Assembly (NCBI GenBank): GCA_050248715.1
Contig: JBFWRV010000009.1
Span: 1 to 64,000, forward strand
DNA length: 64,000 nucleotides
Direction of reading: 5' to 3'
From: AWTP1-13 sp050248715
GTDB taxonomy: Bacteria; Pseudomonadota; Alphaproteobacteria; Rhizobiales; Hyphomicrobiaceae
Shown in pieces: positions 43,753-54,200 of the stretch (position 1 is its first letter; each line of letters begins with the position of its first letter). The notes beneath the pieces were generated by a model. That model worked only from the letters and a program-made list of their open reading frames with translations. It was not told the DNA's origin and did not search any database. A program made the translations under genes and the position numbers.

Positions 43753-43929
43753 CTAGCTACGATGGCGTGCGTCCGAGTGCGGCACGACGCCGAGCGCCAT
43801 TCTCAGCGCCGTCCGGTGAGGAACGCCTCCTGATAGCATGTGCTCATACTCGCGGCGCGCTGCAAAAGCTTCCGGCAGCGTTTCCCAAATCGCACGCAAC
43901 GCGGTTCTGAGCAGCCAGGGCGGGCGCAT
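43753..43929 (-). CDS. Small hypothetical protein
   Basis: 58 residues, starting MRPPWLLRTALRAIWETLPE and containing FAARREYEHMLSGGVPHRTA. It is amphipathic and Arg-rich, with no Cys. The in-frame reading extends upstream to 44010. The composition and the helix-turn pattern look like a real small protein, but the ribosome site is weak. It lies between the MFS gene and the LysR fragment. I cannot name it. Confidence 0.4.
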   Translation of the reverse strand: MRPPWLLRTALRAIWETLPEAFAARREYEHMLSGGVPHRTALRMALGVVPHSDARHRS

Positions 43930-44056
43930 CAGGCGTGCGCCTCGATGCACGAGGTCCGCTTCCGCGTGAAAATGGCTTGCATGAAGAAGGTCATGTCCCA
44001 TCCTGTCCACCTCCCGGGGTGCTCAACCTCGAGGTCCAGCCCGCGCGTTGCCGGCA

Positions 44057-44615
44057 ACTCCGGCGTCACCGCCGCCATGTCGACTTCGCGCGCGAGGACG
44101 TTGACCTCGCCGTGCGTCACGGCGACGGCAACTGGCCAGGCTTCGATGTGGCTCGTTTGAGCGCAGAGCATCTGTTCGCGGTCTGCAGCCCCAAGCTGCT
44201 GGCCGGTCGCACTCGTCTCGCGAAGCCCGCCGACGTGCTCAAGTTTCCCCTTCTCCACGTCGACGATCGGAAGGACTGGGCCAGGTGGCTGGAGGCTGCC
44301 GGCGTGGAAGGCGCCAGGCTTTCGCACGGGCCCGTGCTCAACCGCGCGAGCATGGTCATCGACGCAGCGATTGACGGCCAGGGCATCGCGCTCGCGCGCA
44401 CAACGCTCGCAGCGACCGACCTGATCAATGGCCGTCTGGTGCGCCCGTTCACTGAGGAGCTGCGCCTGTCGAAGACCTACTGGATCATCTGCCCGAAGGC
44501 GACGACGACCCTGCCGAAGATCGTCATCTTCAGGGACTGGCTGCTTGCCGAAGCCGCAAAGGACGCTTGCCAGCTCAAAAAGCTGGCCGGGAAACGGAGC
44601 GCCCGCGGCCGCTAA
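44057..44615 (+). pseudogene. LysR-family regulator fragment, GcvA subgroup (DNA-binding domain lost)
   Basis: From about 44076 the frame encodes most of a LysR effector domain: RHVDFAREDVDLAVRHGDG, LSAEHLFAVCSPKLL, then NRASMVIDAAIDGQGIALAR and KTYWIICPKATTTLPKI. These are the usual landmarks of the GcvA subgroup. The N-terminal helix-turn-helix and the first part of the effector domain are absent. No reading in the 300 bases upstream restores them; that space holds the antisense of a small gene. Ends at a normal stop. I call it a truncated gene that can no longer bind DNA. Confidence 0.7.
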
Positions 44616-44653
44616 GACTGGGGTGCATGGGTCGACTGCGCGGCAACCGCCGC

Positions 44654-45667
44654 TCAACCCTTGGCCAGGCCGCGCACCTCGGCGAGGAGCCTGGCGTCCA
44701 CCGCCACGCCCTCGGCCTGAGCTTTGGCGCGGAGCGCGAGGCGGCGCGAGCCCGGCAGCCGCGTGCCGGCGCCTTTTTCGATCACACCTGCCAGAGCGGC
44801 AATGCGGTCGAGGAACAGCTCGCGCCCGGCAAAAGCGCCGGGATCGATGGCGAGGATGAGCTGGCCGACACCCGGTGGCGCGCCTTCCGCATCGAAGAAG
44901 GAGCTGGCCTCGAAACCGAAGTTGGCCCCCGTCAGGGCCACGGCCAGCACCTCCACCATCAGCGCCAGAGCCGCACCCTTGGCGCCGCCGATCGGCTGCA
45001 GGGCGCCCTTGAGGGCCGCCTTGGCATCGGTGGTCGGTTGCCCATGCTCGTCGACGGCCCAGTCGACGGGAACGGGCTCGCCCTTCTGGGCGGCCGTGAG
45101 GATCTTGCCGCGCGCCACCTGGCTGAGCGCCAGGTCGACGACGATCGGCGGGGCATCCCGCCTCGGCGCGGCGAACGCCAGTGGGTTTGTGCCGAACACC
45201 GGGCCCTTGCCGCCCCAGGGCGCGATCGCCTTGGGCGTGTTGGCGAAGGCAAGCGCGACGAGGCCATTCTCCGCCAGCCGCTCCACGTGGCGCCCGACGA
45301 CGCCGAAGTGATGCGAGCGCACGAAGCCCGCCGCGGCGACGCCTGAAGCCCGGGCGAGAGGCGGCAGCCGTTGGACCGCCAGATCGACCGCGGGAAACGA
45401 GAACCCGTTGGCGACATCGATCATGAGCGCGGCAGGCCGCGTCTGCTTGGCGGTCGGCACCGCATGCCCGTCAACCTTGTGCGCCCTGGCCTGGGCCGTG
45501 TAACTCGGGACGCGCGAGAGGCCGTGCCCTTTCTGACCGTCAATCTCCGCCTCGAGGAGCGCGCGCGCGACCGAGCGCGCATTGGCCTCGCCGGTGTCCG
45601 AAACCAGGAACGCCGAGACGATCAGCGCCTCGAGCTCGGCCACGCCAATGCCGGCCGTTGTGCTCAT
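44654..45667 (-). CDS. Malate/L-lactate/sulfolactate dehydrogenase family (Ldh_2) oxidoreductase
   Basis: 337 residues, the family's usual length. It is an NAD(P)-dependent 2-hydroxyacid dehydrogenase of the Ldh_2/ComC/YiaK fold, unrelated to classical LDH. The conserved block near residue 120 is RSHHFGVVGRHVERLAENG, containing the catalytic His. NTPKAIAPWGGKGPVFGTNP follows, then the Ser/Gln loop ALSQVARGKI. ATG 45667 gives a 4-base overlap with the stop of the upstream SerA-like gene. It is the last gene of a three-dehydrogenase operon. Confidence 0.9.
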   Translation of the reverse strand: MSTTAGIGVAELEALIVSAFLVSDTGEANARSVARALLEAEIDGQKGHGLSRVPSYTAQARAHKVDGHAVPTAKQTRPAALMIDVANGFSFPAVDLAVQRLPPLARASGVAAAGFVRSHHFGVVGRHVERLAENGLVALAFANTPKAIAPWGGKGPVFGTNPLAFAAPRRDAPPIVVDLALSQVARGKILTAAQKGEPVPVDWAVDEHGQPTTDAKAALKGALQPIGGAKGAALALMVEVLAVALTGANFGFEASSFFDAEGAPPGVGQLILAIDPGAFAGRELFLDRIAALAGVIEKGAGTRLPGSRRLALRAKAQAEGVAVDARLLAEVRGLAKG

Positions 45668-46602
45668 CGGCCCTTCCTCAGCACCGCCGCCACGCTTTCC
45701 ACGGTCATCAGGCTGACGCGATGGTTGGCTTCGACCGTCACCCCGGATATGTGCGGCGTCAGGATGACGTTGGGAATGCCGGCGAACAGCTTGCCCGCCT
45801 CCGACCGGATCGGCTCGTAGTCGAACACGTCGAGCGCGGCGGCGGCCAAAGGCCCGGTGCGCAGGGCCGCCGCGCACGCCGCCTCCTCGACGATGCCGCC
45901 GCGCGCCGAGTTGATGAGCACCGCGCCCATTTTGACCCGCGCAAGCTCCGTCGCACCGATCATGCCGCGCGTCTCGGCGTTGAGCGGGCAATGCACCGTG
46001 ATGACGTCGCTCGTCGCCAGCAGTTCGTCAAACGCAGCCTTCTCGGCCACATTCCAGTTCTCGTGCTCGCCGGGAAGATAGGGGTCGAAGGCCACCACGC
46101 GCATGTCCAGGGCGCGAGCCTTGCGCGCCGTGGTGCCGCCGATGGAGCCGAGGCCGATGATGCCGAGCCGCTTGCCGGCCAACTCCGCCCCGCGCCCCAG
46201 CTCCTCGCGCGGCCATTCGCCCGCAACGAGGCGATGCGTGTCGAGGTACGCCCTCCGGCGCAGCAGGATCATGGCCATGGCGATGGCGTACTCCGCCACC
46301 GAGGTCGCATTGGCGCCGCGCGCGGAGCACACCTCGATGCCGCGTGCCTCGCAGGCTTTGACGTCGATGTTGTCGAGCCCCACGCCGAGCCGCCCTACCA
46401 CCTTGAGGCGGGGCGCAAGGTCGAGCAGCGCCTTGTCGACCGGCGTGCGGTTGCGCACGATCAGGCCGGGCAGATCGCGCACGAGCTTTTCCAGCTCCCC
46501 GCGCTTGTTCCAGAGCTCGGCGTCCCAGTGCACCTTGAAATTCTGCTTCAGGATGTCGACGGCACCAGGCTCCAGGAACTCGGTGATGACGATGTCGGTC
46601 AT
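45664..46602 (-). CDS. D-isomer-specific 2-hydroxyacid dehydrogenase (SerA/SlcC-like)
   Basis: 312 residues, without the ACT domain of long SerA. The NAD-binding turn is GIIGLGSIGGTTARKA. Catalytic residues are the Arg of NSARGGIV, the Glu of DVFDYEP and the His of TPHISG. The N-terminal block VRNRTPVDKALLD and VVGRLGVGLDNID resembles (S)-sulfolactate dehydrogenase SlcC and related enzymes, so the substrate may be a small 2-hydroxyacid; this is by resemblance only. Overlaps the Ldh-family gene by 4 bases and starts 14 bases after the FAD-oxidase gene. Confidence 0.9.
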   Translation of the reverse strand: MTDIVITEFLEPGAVDILKQNFKVHWDAELWNKRGELEKLVRDLPGLIVRNRTPVDKALLDLAPRLKVVGRLGVGLDNIDVKACEARGIEVCSARGANATSVAEYAIAMAMILLRRRAYLDTHRLVAGEWPREELGRGAELAGKRLGIIGLGSIGGTTARKARALDMRVVAFDPYLPGEHENWNVAEKAAFDELLATSDVITVHCPLNAETRGMIGATELARVKMGAVLINSARGGIVEEAACAAALRTGPLAAAALDVFDYEPIRSEAGKLFAGIPNVILTPHISGVTVEANHRVSLMTVESVAAVLRKGR

Positions 46603-46616
46603 GGCCGGTGCTGTTC

Positions 46617-48020
46617 CTAGGCCGCCAGAATCTTGCCGGGATTGAAAAGGTCGAGCGGGTCGAGGGCGGTTTTGATGGCCCGCATCACGGCGAGACCTTC
46701 GCCCAGCTCGGCCTTGAGATACTTCATTTTGCCCTGGCCCACGCCGTGCTCGCCGGTGCAAGTGCCTTCCATGGCGATGGCGCGTTCGGCGAGCCGCTCG
46801 AGGAAACCCTCGACGGCGGCCAGCTCCCTGGGATTGCTGCGGTCGAACACGGGCGTTGTGTGGAAATTGCCGTCGCCCACGTGCCCGACGATCGGCGCGA
46901 TGAGGCCCGTCGCCTCGATGTCCTTCTGCGTCTCCAGCACGCACTCGGCCAGTCGGGAGATGGGCACGCACACGTCGGTGGCGAGCGCATCGCGACCCGG
47001 CCACACCGTCCTAATCGCCCAGTAAACCTCGTGGCGAGCCTTCCACAGGCGGCGGCGCTCCTCCTCGCTTTCGGCCCAGTCGAAGCGCAGCGCGCCCTCG
47101 CTCTCGGCGATGGCCTTGAACTGCTCGACCTGATCGCGCGCACCGACCTCCGTGCCGTGGAACTCCAGAAACAAGGTCGGCTTCTCGTCGAGTGTCAGCT
47201 TGGCGTACTTGTTGACGGCGCTGACCTGCATCGGGTCCAGCAACTCCATGCGCGCCACGCCGAGGCCGAGTTGGATCGACTGGATCACGGCGTTGCAGGC
47301 ACCCTCCAGCGTCTCGAACGGGCAGACGGCCGACAGGATGCGCTCCGGGATGCCATAGAGGCGCACCGTCACCTCGGTGATGATGCCCAGCGTGCCCTCC
47401 GATCCGACCATCAGCCGGGTCAGATCGTAGCCGGCGGCCGACTTGCGTGCGCGCTGTGCCGTCTTGACGATGGAGCCGTCCGCCATGACCGCGGTGAGGT
47501 TCAGCACGTTCTCGCGCATGGTGCCGTAGCGCACGGCATTCGTGCCGGAGGCGCGCGTTGCCGCCATGCCGCCGATGGTCGCCTCCTCGGCGCCCGGGTC
47601 GACTGGGAAGAACAGGCCCATGTCGCGCAGATAATCGTTGAGCTGCTTGCGCGAGACGCCGGGCTCTACCACGCAGTCCAGATCACGCTCGTTTACGGCC
47701 AGCACCCGGTTCATGCGCGAGAAATCGAGCGACAGCCCGCCGCGGGGCGCGTTGATGTGACCCTCCAGCGAGGTGCCGGCCCCGAAGGGCACGATGGGCA
47801 CGCGGTGGGTGCGCGCCACGCGTACAACCTCGCTCACCTCCTCCTGGGTCTCGGCCCAGACCACGGCATCGGGAGGCTGGTTGGGAATCCAGGTGATGGT
47901 GTTGGCGTGCTGCTGGCGGATCGCCTCGCCGGTCTGCAGGCGGTCGCCGAAGCGCTGGCGCAGCACGGCAATCGCGGTCGCCACGTTGGCGGCAGGACCT
48001 TTTGCGGTCGCCTCGGTCAT
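46617..48020 (-). CDS. FAD-binding oxidoreductase, GlcD/D-lactate dehydrogenase type
   Basis: 467 residues. The N-terminal FAD-binding domain (PF01565) contains VPIVPFGAGTSLEGHINAP near residue 80 and PGAEEATIGGMAATRASGTN near 140. The C-terminal domain (FAD-oxidase_C) ends with EHGVGQGKMKYL. It oxidises D-2-hydroxyacids such as glycolate or D-lactate, with electrons passed to the respiratory chain. It opens the three-gene operon with the SerA-like and Ldh-like genes. The gene is divergent from a 74-codon gene across 225 bases. Confidence 0.92.
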   Translation of the reverse strand: MTEATAKGPAANVATAIAVLRQRFGDRLQTGEAIRQQHANTITWIPNQPPDAVVWAETQEEVSEVVRVARTHRVPIVPFGAGTSLEGHINAPRGGLSLDFSRMNRVLAVNERDLDCVVEPGVSRKQLNDYLRDMGLFFPVDPGAEEATIGGMAATRASGTNAVRYGTMRENVLNLTAVMADGSIVKTAQRARKSAAGYDLTRLMVGSEGTLGIITEVTVRLYGIPERILSAVCPFETLEGACNAVIQSIQLGLGVARMELLDPMQVSAVNKYAKLTLDEKPTLFLEFHGTEVGARDQVEQFKAIAESEGALRFDWAESEEERRRLWKARHEVYWAIRTVWPGRDALATDVCVPISRLAECVLETQKDIEATGLIAPIVGHVGDGNFHTTPVFDRSNPRELAAVEGFLERLAERAIAMEGTCTGEHGVGQGKMKYLKAELGEGLAVMRAIKTALDPLDLFNPGKILAA

Positions 48021-48245
48021 AGTTCCGATCCCCCCTGTACCTTCTGGTCCGGAATCCAGCTTGCCGTCATGTTACGCCGACCCCTTCCCAAGCGCTTGAT
48101 GCAACTTTGAAAACATTGTTCACACGGACGTGTAGCGATGTGAAGACCTCCAGTCTTGCACCGCAGCAAAATCATCGCGATTTACGGAGTCAACACGCAT
48201 GGCCGATTCGCGCCGTGATGGCTGCTGATCGCAAGGAGAAAAACA

Positions 48246-48470
48246 ATGTTCGGCAGGGTCCTCCAATTTGGCCGCCGCCGTCTGGTCGCCGAGAATGAGA
48301 ATGTTCCCGAGGTTTCCGCCCGGGACGACACGAGGGTTTCAGTTTCCAACGTTCGTGCGCTCGCGACAGGGGCGGCGCTGGCCGTTTCCGTCGATACGTC
48401 ACCCGCGGTGCTGGTCAGCATCTACGACTACGCCCATCGCTTCCGCGATAAGGGCCGCCGTTCGGCGTGA
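48246..48470 (+). CDS. Small protein of unknown function
   Basis: 74 residues beginning MFGRVLQFGRRRLVAENENV, ending YDYAHRFRDKGRRSA. AAGGAG lies 9 bases before ATG 48246, a strong ribosome site, and nothing else occupies this space. No membrane segment. The central stretch (about 35-55) is Ala/Val/Ser-rich. I cannot assign a family. It converges with the patatin gene. Confidence 0.5.
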   Translation: MFGRVLQFGRRRLVAENENVPEVSARDDTRVSVSNVRALATGAALAVSVDTSPAVLVSIYDYAHRFRDKGRRSA

Positions 48471-48501
48471 CCACGACGGATTGGCCCAGCACGAGGGTAA
48501 T

Positions 48502-50967
48502 TCAGAGCATCATAATCGACCGGCGCAGCGCGGCCTTCAAGTCGTTGCTGGCGCCGAGTCGCGTCTTCTCGGCCTGAAGAATGGCGCTGAACGCCTTCTT
48601 CTTCATCCCGACAATGTCGATGCTGCCGGAAAGGCCGGTCACGCCGGCCGCATCGCACACGATGTCGATGAGCCGGTCGACGGCGTGAAGGCGTCCAAGC
48701 AGATAGTCGTGCTCCCGATAGGAGCGGGAGAAGAAGCCCCCGAAGTTGCCGAGCGCCTTGCCCTTGAGCTTATCGGCTCCTGCAAAGCTGCCGAGCGTCA
48801 CGGCATCCACGGGACTGATGCGGTCGACCAGGATTTCGCGCATCTCACCCGTCGCGCGCGTCGCCGCCACGGGCAGCGTGAGCACGTCCCAGTACGGAAA
48901 GCCGACGTAGTTGACCAGCACCTCGTAGCGCGCGTCGGCGTGCCAGTCGCCGGGCAGCATGGTGGAGAGCAGGACATCGAGGTCCCGGCTGGTCGTCTGC
49001 AGATCGATCTCGCTCGCCAACGCGAACATGAGGTCATCGAGGCGGTCGACGTGCGCGGCGGTGAACTGCTGGGCGTAGCCCGCAAGATTGCGCGCCTGCG
49101 CGGCCGAAGGCGGGGCCGCGAAGAGGGCAGCCACGGCTTTGCGGGTCTCGTCGCTGTGGCAGCGGGCCTGGATGCCATCCACGCGATCAAGGTGCGCGTA
49201 GAACTCGCGCTTGAGCCTGTCGACGACGCCGGGCTCCAATCCGGGAAATCTCTTCTGCTCGATGAGCTGGTAGAGGCGGTTCTGCCCCTCGACCAGGAAG
49301 CGCAGCCGCCGCTTGCGATAGTCGATGTCGAAAGCGAGCAGGAAGCGCACCCATTCGGGGCTCCCCGCTGTCGCCGCCTCTCCATCCGGCGCCACGTCAC
49401 ACGACGTGTCGTCGCGCACGATCCCTGTGCGCCCGGCCCAGGCTTCGATGATCGCTGCAATCGCCTTGCCCAGCGGCGAGCGGTGGGCGGTGCCGCGCAG
49501 ATCGGCGATCAGGCGTCCGACGGATCTCACCGTCGAGCGCAGCTTCAGCTGCACGTAGCTCTCGTAGGCAAATCCGGCGTCGAGCCTCACTTGCGCGTTG
49601 ACGTGCTGACGCCAGCTGGTGATCTGCTCGGCGGCAAGGACGCTTGCGGGCGGCCGCTCGATGACGCCGGAAACCAGCCTCGTGATGCGCGGACGGGCGC
49701 CCTCGATGATTGCCCGCAAATTGCGCACGCGGTCGTTGAAACCGTCCAGCGCGTGCAGCTCGTCGGTGATCGGCTGCGCCCGCGGAAGGTCGGAAACCGC
49801 GGCCTTGAGCATTGACAACAGGCCGGGAAGCGCGCGGGTGGCGGAGAAAGTGACGGAGTCGGGCAACGGATCGATATAGACGAGCCGCCGGTCGACCTGA
49901 CGGTAGGCGGGCCGTCCATGAATGGCGGAGATCGCCTCCCGGAACGGCCGATTGTTCAGCACGCTGCCATCGATGAAGCAGGCCTCCGTAGGGTCGACGC
50001 CGCGCTCCAGATAGGCGCCGAAGCCCCTCTCGATGAAGCTCTGGCGCGCCGTCCAGGTGAGCCCACGCTCCGCGATGGCCGCGTCGACGTCGACGATGCG
50101 CGCCGCCGGAAAGGCACCGGGAAAGGATGACGTAGCCCGAGCCGCGAAGGCGAGCCCCGGGCTGTTGGCGAGATCGAAATCGTTCTCGACCGCACCGTCC
50201 TGGTTGCGCCGGTATGCAAGATGCAGGACGTGGCGGTGCTCCCGCTCGTGCACGAAGACGGGATCGTGCAACTGCAGGAGATCTGGGCGCCCGTGGTAGT
50301 CGGTGAGGGTGACGAAGAGGTCGAGACGCTGACCCGACGGTACGAGGGAGGCCGCCGGCCGCGCCGGCGCACCGAGCGCGTGGATGGCGTCGAGCATCAG
50401 CCCCGTCATTCGACCGCCGTCGAAGGGCGGCTTGAACCAGCGAGAGCGGACGAACAGCGAGAGGTTCCTCCTGGCCTCCGGGTCCTCGATCGAATGCAGC
50501 AGACCGGTCGAGGAGGCGCCCCAGATCAGAGGCTTCAGAGCCACCTTACTCCAGGGCCCGGCCCTGGCCTCGGGGGCGAGCAGGACATGAATATCCGCCT
50601 TGTCGAGCCAGAGCTGGCTCAGTTGGTCGATCGGCAGGTCATGGCACAAGGCGCGGGCGAGCATTGTGCCGTTGATGCCGCCGGCGGAAGCGCCTGAAAT
50701 GATATCGACGATGACGCGCAACTCGACCTCGCGTCCGATCGCCTTCAGCAATTCGAAGTAGGAGGCCTCCGTGTCGCTGGCAGACGCCGGCTGCACCCCG
50801 GACTGCGCGAAGGACGCCTCCGCCCGTGCCGCGCGGTCTGTGATGCCATGCAGCGCCGCCGAGGCGCGGACGAGCTTCAGGATCTCCGTGCAGATTCCGT
50901 GCATGTAGACGGCAAGCGATACGCCGCCGAAGCAGACCAAAGCCAGCCTGAGTTCTTTCTCTCTCAT
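48502..50967 (-). CDS. Patatin-like phospholipase with DUF3376 C-terminal part
   Basis: 821 residues from ATG 50967, which starts the conserved MREKELRLALVCFGGVSLAV. The nucleophile is S94 in SGASAGGINGTMLARAL (GxSxG). The catalytic Asp is in CFIDGSVLNNRPF, the DG(A/S) motif of the Ser-Asp dyad. The oxyanion region is the GGVSLAV block near residue 15. About 450 residues follow the lipase domain, matching the DUF3376-type patatins of bacteria. It is predicted to cleave acyl chains of phospholipids in the cytoplasm or at the membrane. It is divergent from the alpha-2-macroglobulin gene across 327 bases, which hold nothing I recognise beyond a leader and promoter. Confidence 0.85.
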   Translation of the reverse strand: MREKELRLALVCFGGVSLAVYMHGICTEILKLVRASAALHGITDRAARAEASFAQSGVQPASASDTEASYFELLKAIGREVELRVIVDIISGASAGGINGTMLARALCHDLPIDQLSQLWLDKADIHVLLAPEARAGPWSKVALKPLIWGASSTGLLHSIEDPEARRNLSLFVRSRWFKPPFDGGRMTGLMLDAIHALGAPARPAASLVPSGQRLDLFVTLTDYHGRPDLLQLHDPVFVHEREHRHVLHLAYRRNQDGAVENDFDLANSPGLAFAARATSSFPGAFPAARIVDVDAAIAERGLTWTARQSFIERGFGAYLERGVDPTEACFIDGSVLNNRPFREAISAIHGRPAYRQVDRRLVYIDPLPDSVTFSATRALPGLLSMLKAAVSDLPRAQPITDELHALDGFNDRVRNLRAIIEGARPRITRLVSGVIERPPASVLAAEQITSWRQHVNAQVRLDAGFAYESYVQLKLRSTVRSVGRLIADLRGTAHRSPLGKAIAAIIEAWAGRTGIVRDDTSCDVAPDGEAATAGSPEWVRFLLAFDIDYRKRRLRFLVEGQNRLYQLIEQKRFPGLEPGVVDRLKREFYAHLDRVDGIQARCHSDETRKAVAALFAAPPSAAQARNLAGYAQQFTAAHVDRLDDLMFALASEIDLQTTSRDLDVLLSTMLPGDWHADARYEVLVNYVGFPYWDVLTLPVAATRATGEMREILVDRISPVDAVTLGSFAGADKLKGKALGNFGGFFSRSYREHDYLLGRLHAVDRLIDIVCDAAGVTGLSGSIDIVGMKKKAFSAILQAEKTRLGASNDLKAALRRSIMML

Positions 50968-51294
50968 CCAAGGCCGTCGCCTGGCTTTGCGGACCCGAGC
51001 CGCGAATTGCCGATGCAAGCACCCGGCCGAGACTAGCGCCGTCGCCTTGCGCCACCCTTGCGATCCGGAGACGGCCAAGCCTGGCACGTCGGGACTACCT
51101 TACCACCTCCGGGGCGGCTGACAGGCAATGGCGAGATATTCCGGAAATAAGGCGCAAGCGCTCGCAACGACCCGCATTTGCGAACGGAGCGCCACTGTTC
51201 AGACACCGCTCCCTGATCCATTTGTCGCCGTGTCTCGACTGCCGGCTGCAGGCCCAGCAGACGTCGGACACACGACACGTCAGGAGCGCGCAAC

Positions 51295-54200
51295 ATGTCA
51301 CCTCTCCTCCGCCACTTCCTTGCTCTCCTCCTCGCCCTTTCACTCCCTGGCCTCGCCGGCGCCCAGGAGAAGCCCTTCGCGCACGCAGGCGTCCAGGCGG
51401 ACGCCAAGCGCTACGAGAGCTATCTGAGATCGAGCTGGCAGCCCAAGGGCGAGGGTCGCACGCTGCGCGCGGACGGCGCCCGGATCCTCGCCGCGGGCAA
51501 TGACCCGCGCGCCGCTTCCCGCGCCTACGCCCAGGCGGTCGTGTTCGACGCCGGCGACACGGAAGCCTGGACCGGGCTCGCCCGCGCGCTGCTCGCCATC
51601 AAGCCCGATCAAGGATCGGAGCGCTACGACCTTCCCGTCAATGCCTCGGGCGCAGCGCTAATCGCCTACGAGCGCGCCAGGACGCCGGCCACCAAGGCGG
51701 CCGCCCTGTGGGTGCTGCACGAGGCGCTGAAGCGGCGCTCCTACTGGCGCCCCGCCATCGACGCGCTCAAAACAAGCCTCAGCCTCGCCGAGAATGTGCA
51801 GGTGCGCGAGGCCTATGACGCCCTGGTGAGCGAGCACGGCTTCCGCATCCTCGAGTACAAGGTTGATGCCGATGCCGCCCAGCCGCGCCTGTGCATACAG
51901 CTTTCCGAACGCCTGGCGCCGGGCCGGATCGATTGGGCCCAGTATTTCAAGGTCGACGGCAAGGACCCCCAGGCCGTCACGGCCGAGACGCGCCAGATCT
52001 GCCTCGACGGCCTTGTTCACGGCAAGCGCTACGAGGTGCAGGTGCGCGAAGGCCTGCCCTCCTCCATCGGCGAGACGCTGGCCAAGACGGCGGAACTCGC
52101 CATCTACGTCAAGGACCGTGCTCCGTCCGTCCGCGCGACCGGGCGCGGCTACGTGCTGCCCAATCGCGGCCAGCAGGGCATCCCGCTCGTCACCGTGAAC
52201 ACCGAGGTTGTCAGTGTCGAGGTCTATCGCATTGGCGACCGCAACCTGGCGCAGACCCTGCAGAGCGGCGACTTCGCCAAGCAGATCTCATCTTACGACA
52301 TCGCCGCGCTCAAGGAGCGGACCGGCGCCAAGGTCTATGCCGGCGAACTGGCTGTGGCCTCGCGCCTTAACGAGGACGTGACGACGGCCTTCCCCATTGC
52401 CGAGGCCGTGCCGAAGCTGCAGCCCGGCGTGTACGTGCTGGCCGCCTACGCCAACGCGAAGAAGGACGACGACGGCTACCGCACCGGCGCCACGCAATGG
52501 TTCATCGTCTCCGACCTCGGTCTCACCACCATCAACGGCGACGACGGGCTGCACACGTTCGTGCGCTCGCTGGCCAGCGCAACGCCCGTCGCCAACGCCA
52601 ACCTGCGTCTGATCGCGCGCAACAACGAGGTGCTGGCCTCCGCCAAAACCGACAGCCGCGGCTACGCCCGTTTCGAGGCTGGCCTCAAGTCCGGCGAAGG
52701 CGGCCAGGCGCCGGCCGTCGTCGTGGCCGATACGGCCGACGGCGACTATGCGTTCCTCGACCTCTCCACCGGCGCCTTCGATCTCACCGACCGCGGCGTC
52801 AAGGGACGCACCGCACCGGGCCCGCTCGATGCCTTCGCCTACACCGACCGCGGCGTCTATCGCGGCGGGGAGCAGGTGCACCTCGCCACCCTCGTGCGCG
52901 ACCGCACGGGCAAGGCGGCGGCCATTCCCGTCACCCTGATCTTCGCGCGCCCCGACGGCGTCGAGCACGCGCGCGTCACGCTGACCGACCAGGGTCAGGG
53001 CGGCCGCGCCACCACGCTCGCGCTGCCTGGCTCTGCCATGACAGGCACATGGCGGGTCAAGGTCCACACCGATCCCAAGTCCAGCCCCATCACCCAGGCC
53101 GCATTCCTCGTCGAGGACTTCGTGCCCGAGCGCCTGGAGTTGAAGCTCGAGCCCACCGTTCAGGCGCTCACTCCGCACGTTCCCGGGCCCGTCAAGCTCT
53201 CCGGCCGCTATCTCTACGGGCCGCCGGCCACCGGGCTTGCCGTCGAAGGCGAGATCGCGGTGCGGCTCGCCAAGGGCGATCTGCCAGGCCTTGCGGGCTA
53301 CAAGTTCGGCCTCGCCGACGAGCAGGTGGCGCCCGTGCGCAAGCCGCTCGAAAACCTGCCGGCAACCAACGCCGATGGCATGGCCGACATCGCCGTGCAA
53401 CTTCCGGCCATTCCCAAAACCAGCCGACCGCTCGAAGCCGACGTGATCCTGAAGCTGCGTGAGTCCGGCGGGCGCACGATCGAGCGCACCGTCACGCTAC
53501 CCGTCGACCTCAAGACGCCGCGCATCGGCATCAAGCCGCTGTTCATCAATAACCAGGCGCCGGAAGGTGAGGCCGCGCGCTTCGAAGCCATCCTGCTCGG
53601 CGCCGACGGCAAGGCCACCGACGCCAAGGGTCTCAAGTGGGAGCTGCTGCGCCTCGACCAGCGCTGGCAGTGGTACAGCCGCGACGGCTCCTGGAACTTC
53701 GAGCCCGTGACGCATACGCGCCGCGTCGCCACCGGCACCGCCGATGCCGCGCCCGGCGCGCCCGCGAAGATCGAAGCCAGGCTCGACTGGGGCCGCTATC
53801 GCCTCGAGGTGAGCACGGCCGACAGCTCCGGCCTCGTCATCTCGAGCCTCGTGTTCAGCGCCGGCTACTACGCCGACGAGGCCGCCGACAGTCCCGAGGT
53901 GCTCGACGTGGCCCTCGACAAGCCGTCGTACAGGATCGGCGAAACGGCGCGCCTTAAGGTGACCACGCGCATGGCCGGCCGTGCGCTCGTCGCGGTGATG
54001 AGCTCAGGCCTCGCCAGCATGCAGGAGGTCGATCTGCCCGCCGGCGGCGGCGAGGTGCCGATCAAGGTCAGCGACGACTGGAACCCCGGCGCCTACGTCA
54101 CCGTGACGCTGTATCGGCCCATGGACGAGAAGGCCCGGCGCATGCCCTCGCGCGCGCTGGGGCTGAGATGGCTCGCCATCGACCAGACCCCGCGCATGCT

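Noticed and set aside
48100..48145. TTCACA/TGTGAA inverted repeat as a CRP-like site before the 74-codon gene
   Set aside because: Only six-base arms with a wide spacer, not matching a known CRP/FNR-type box.
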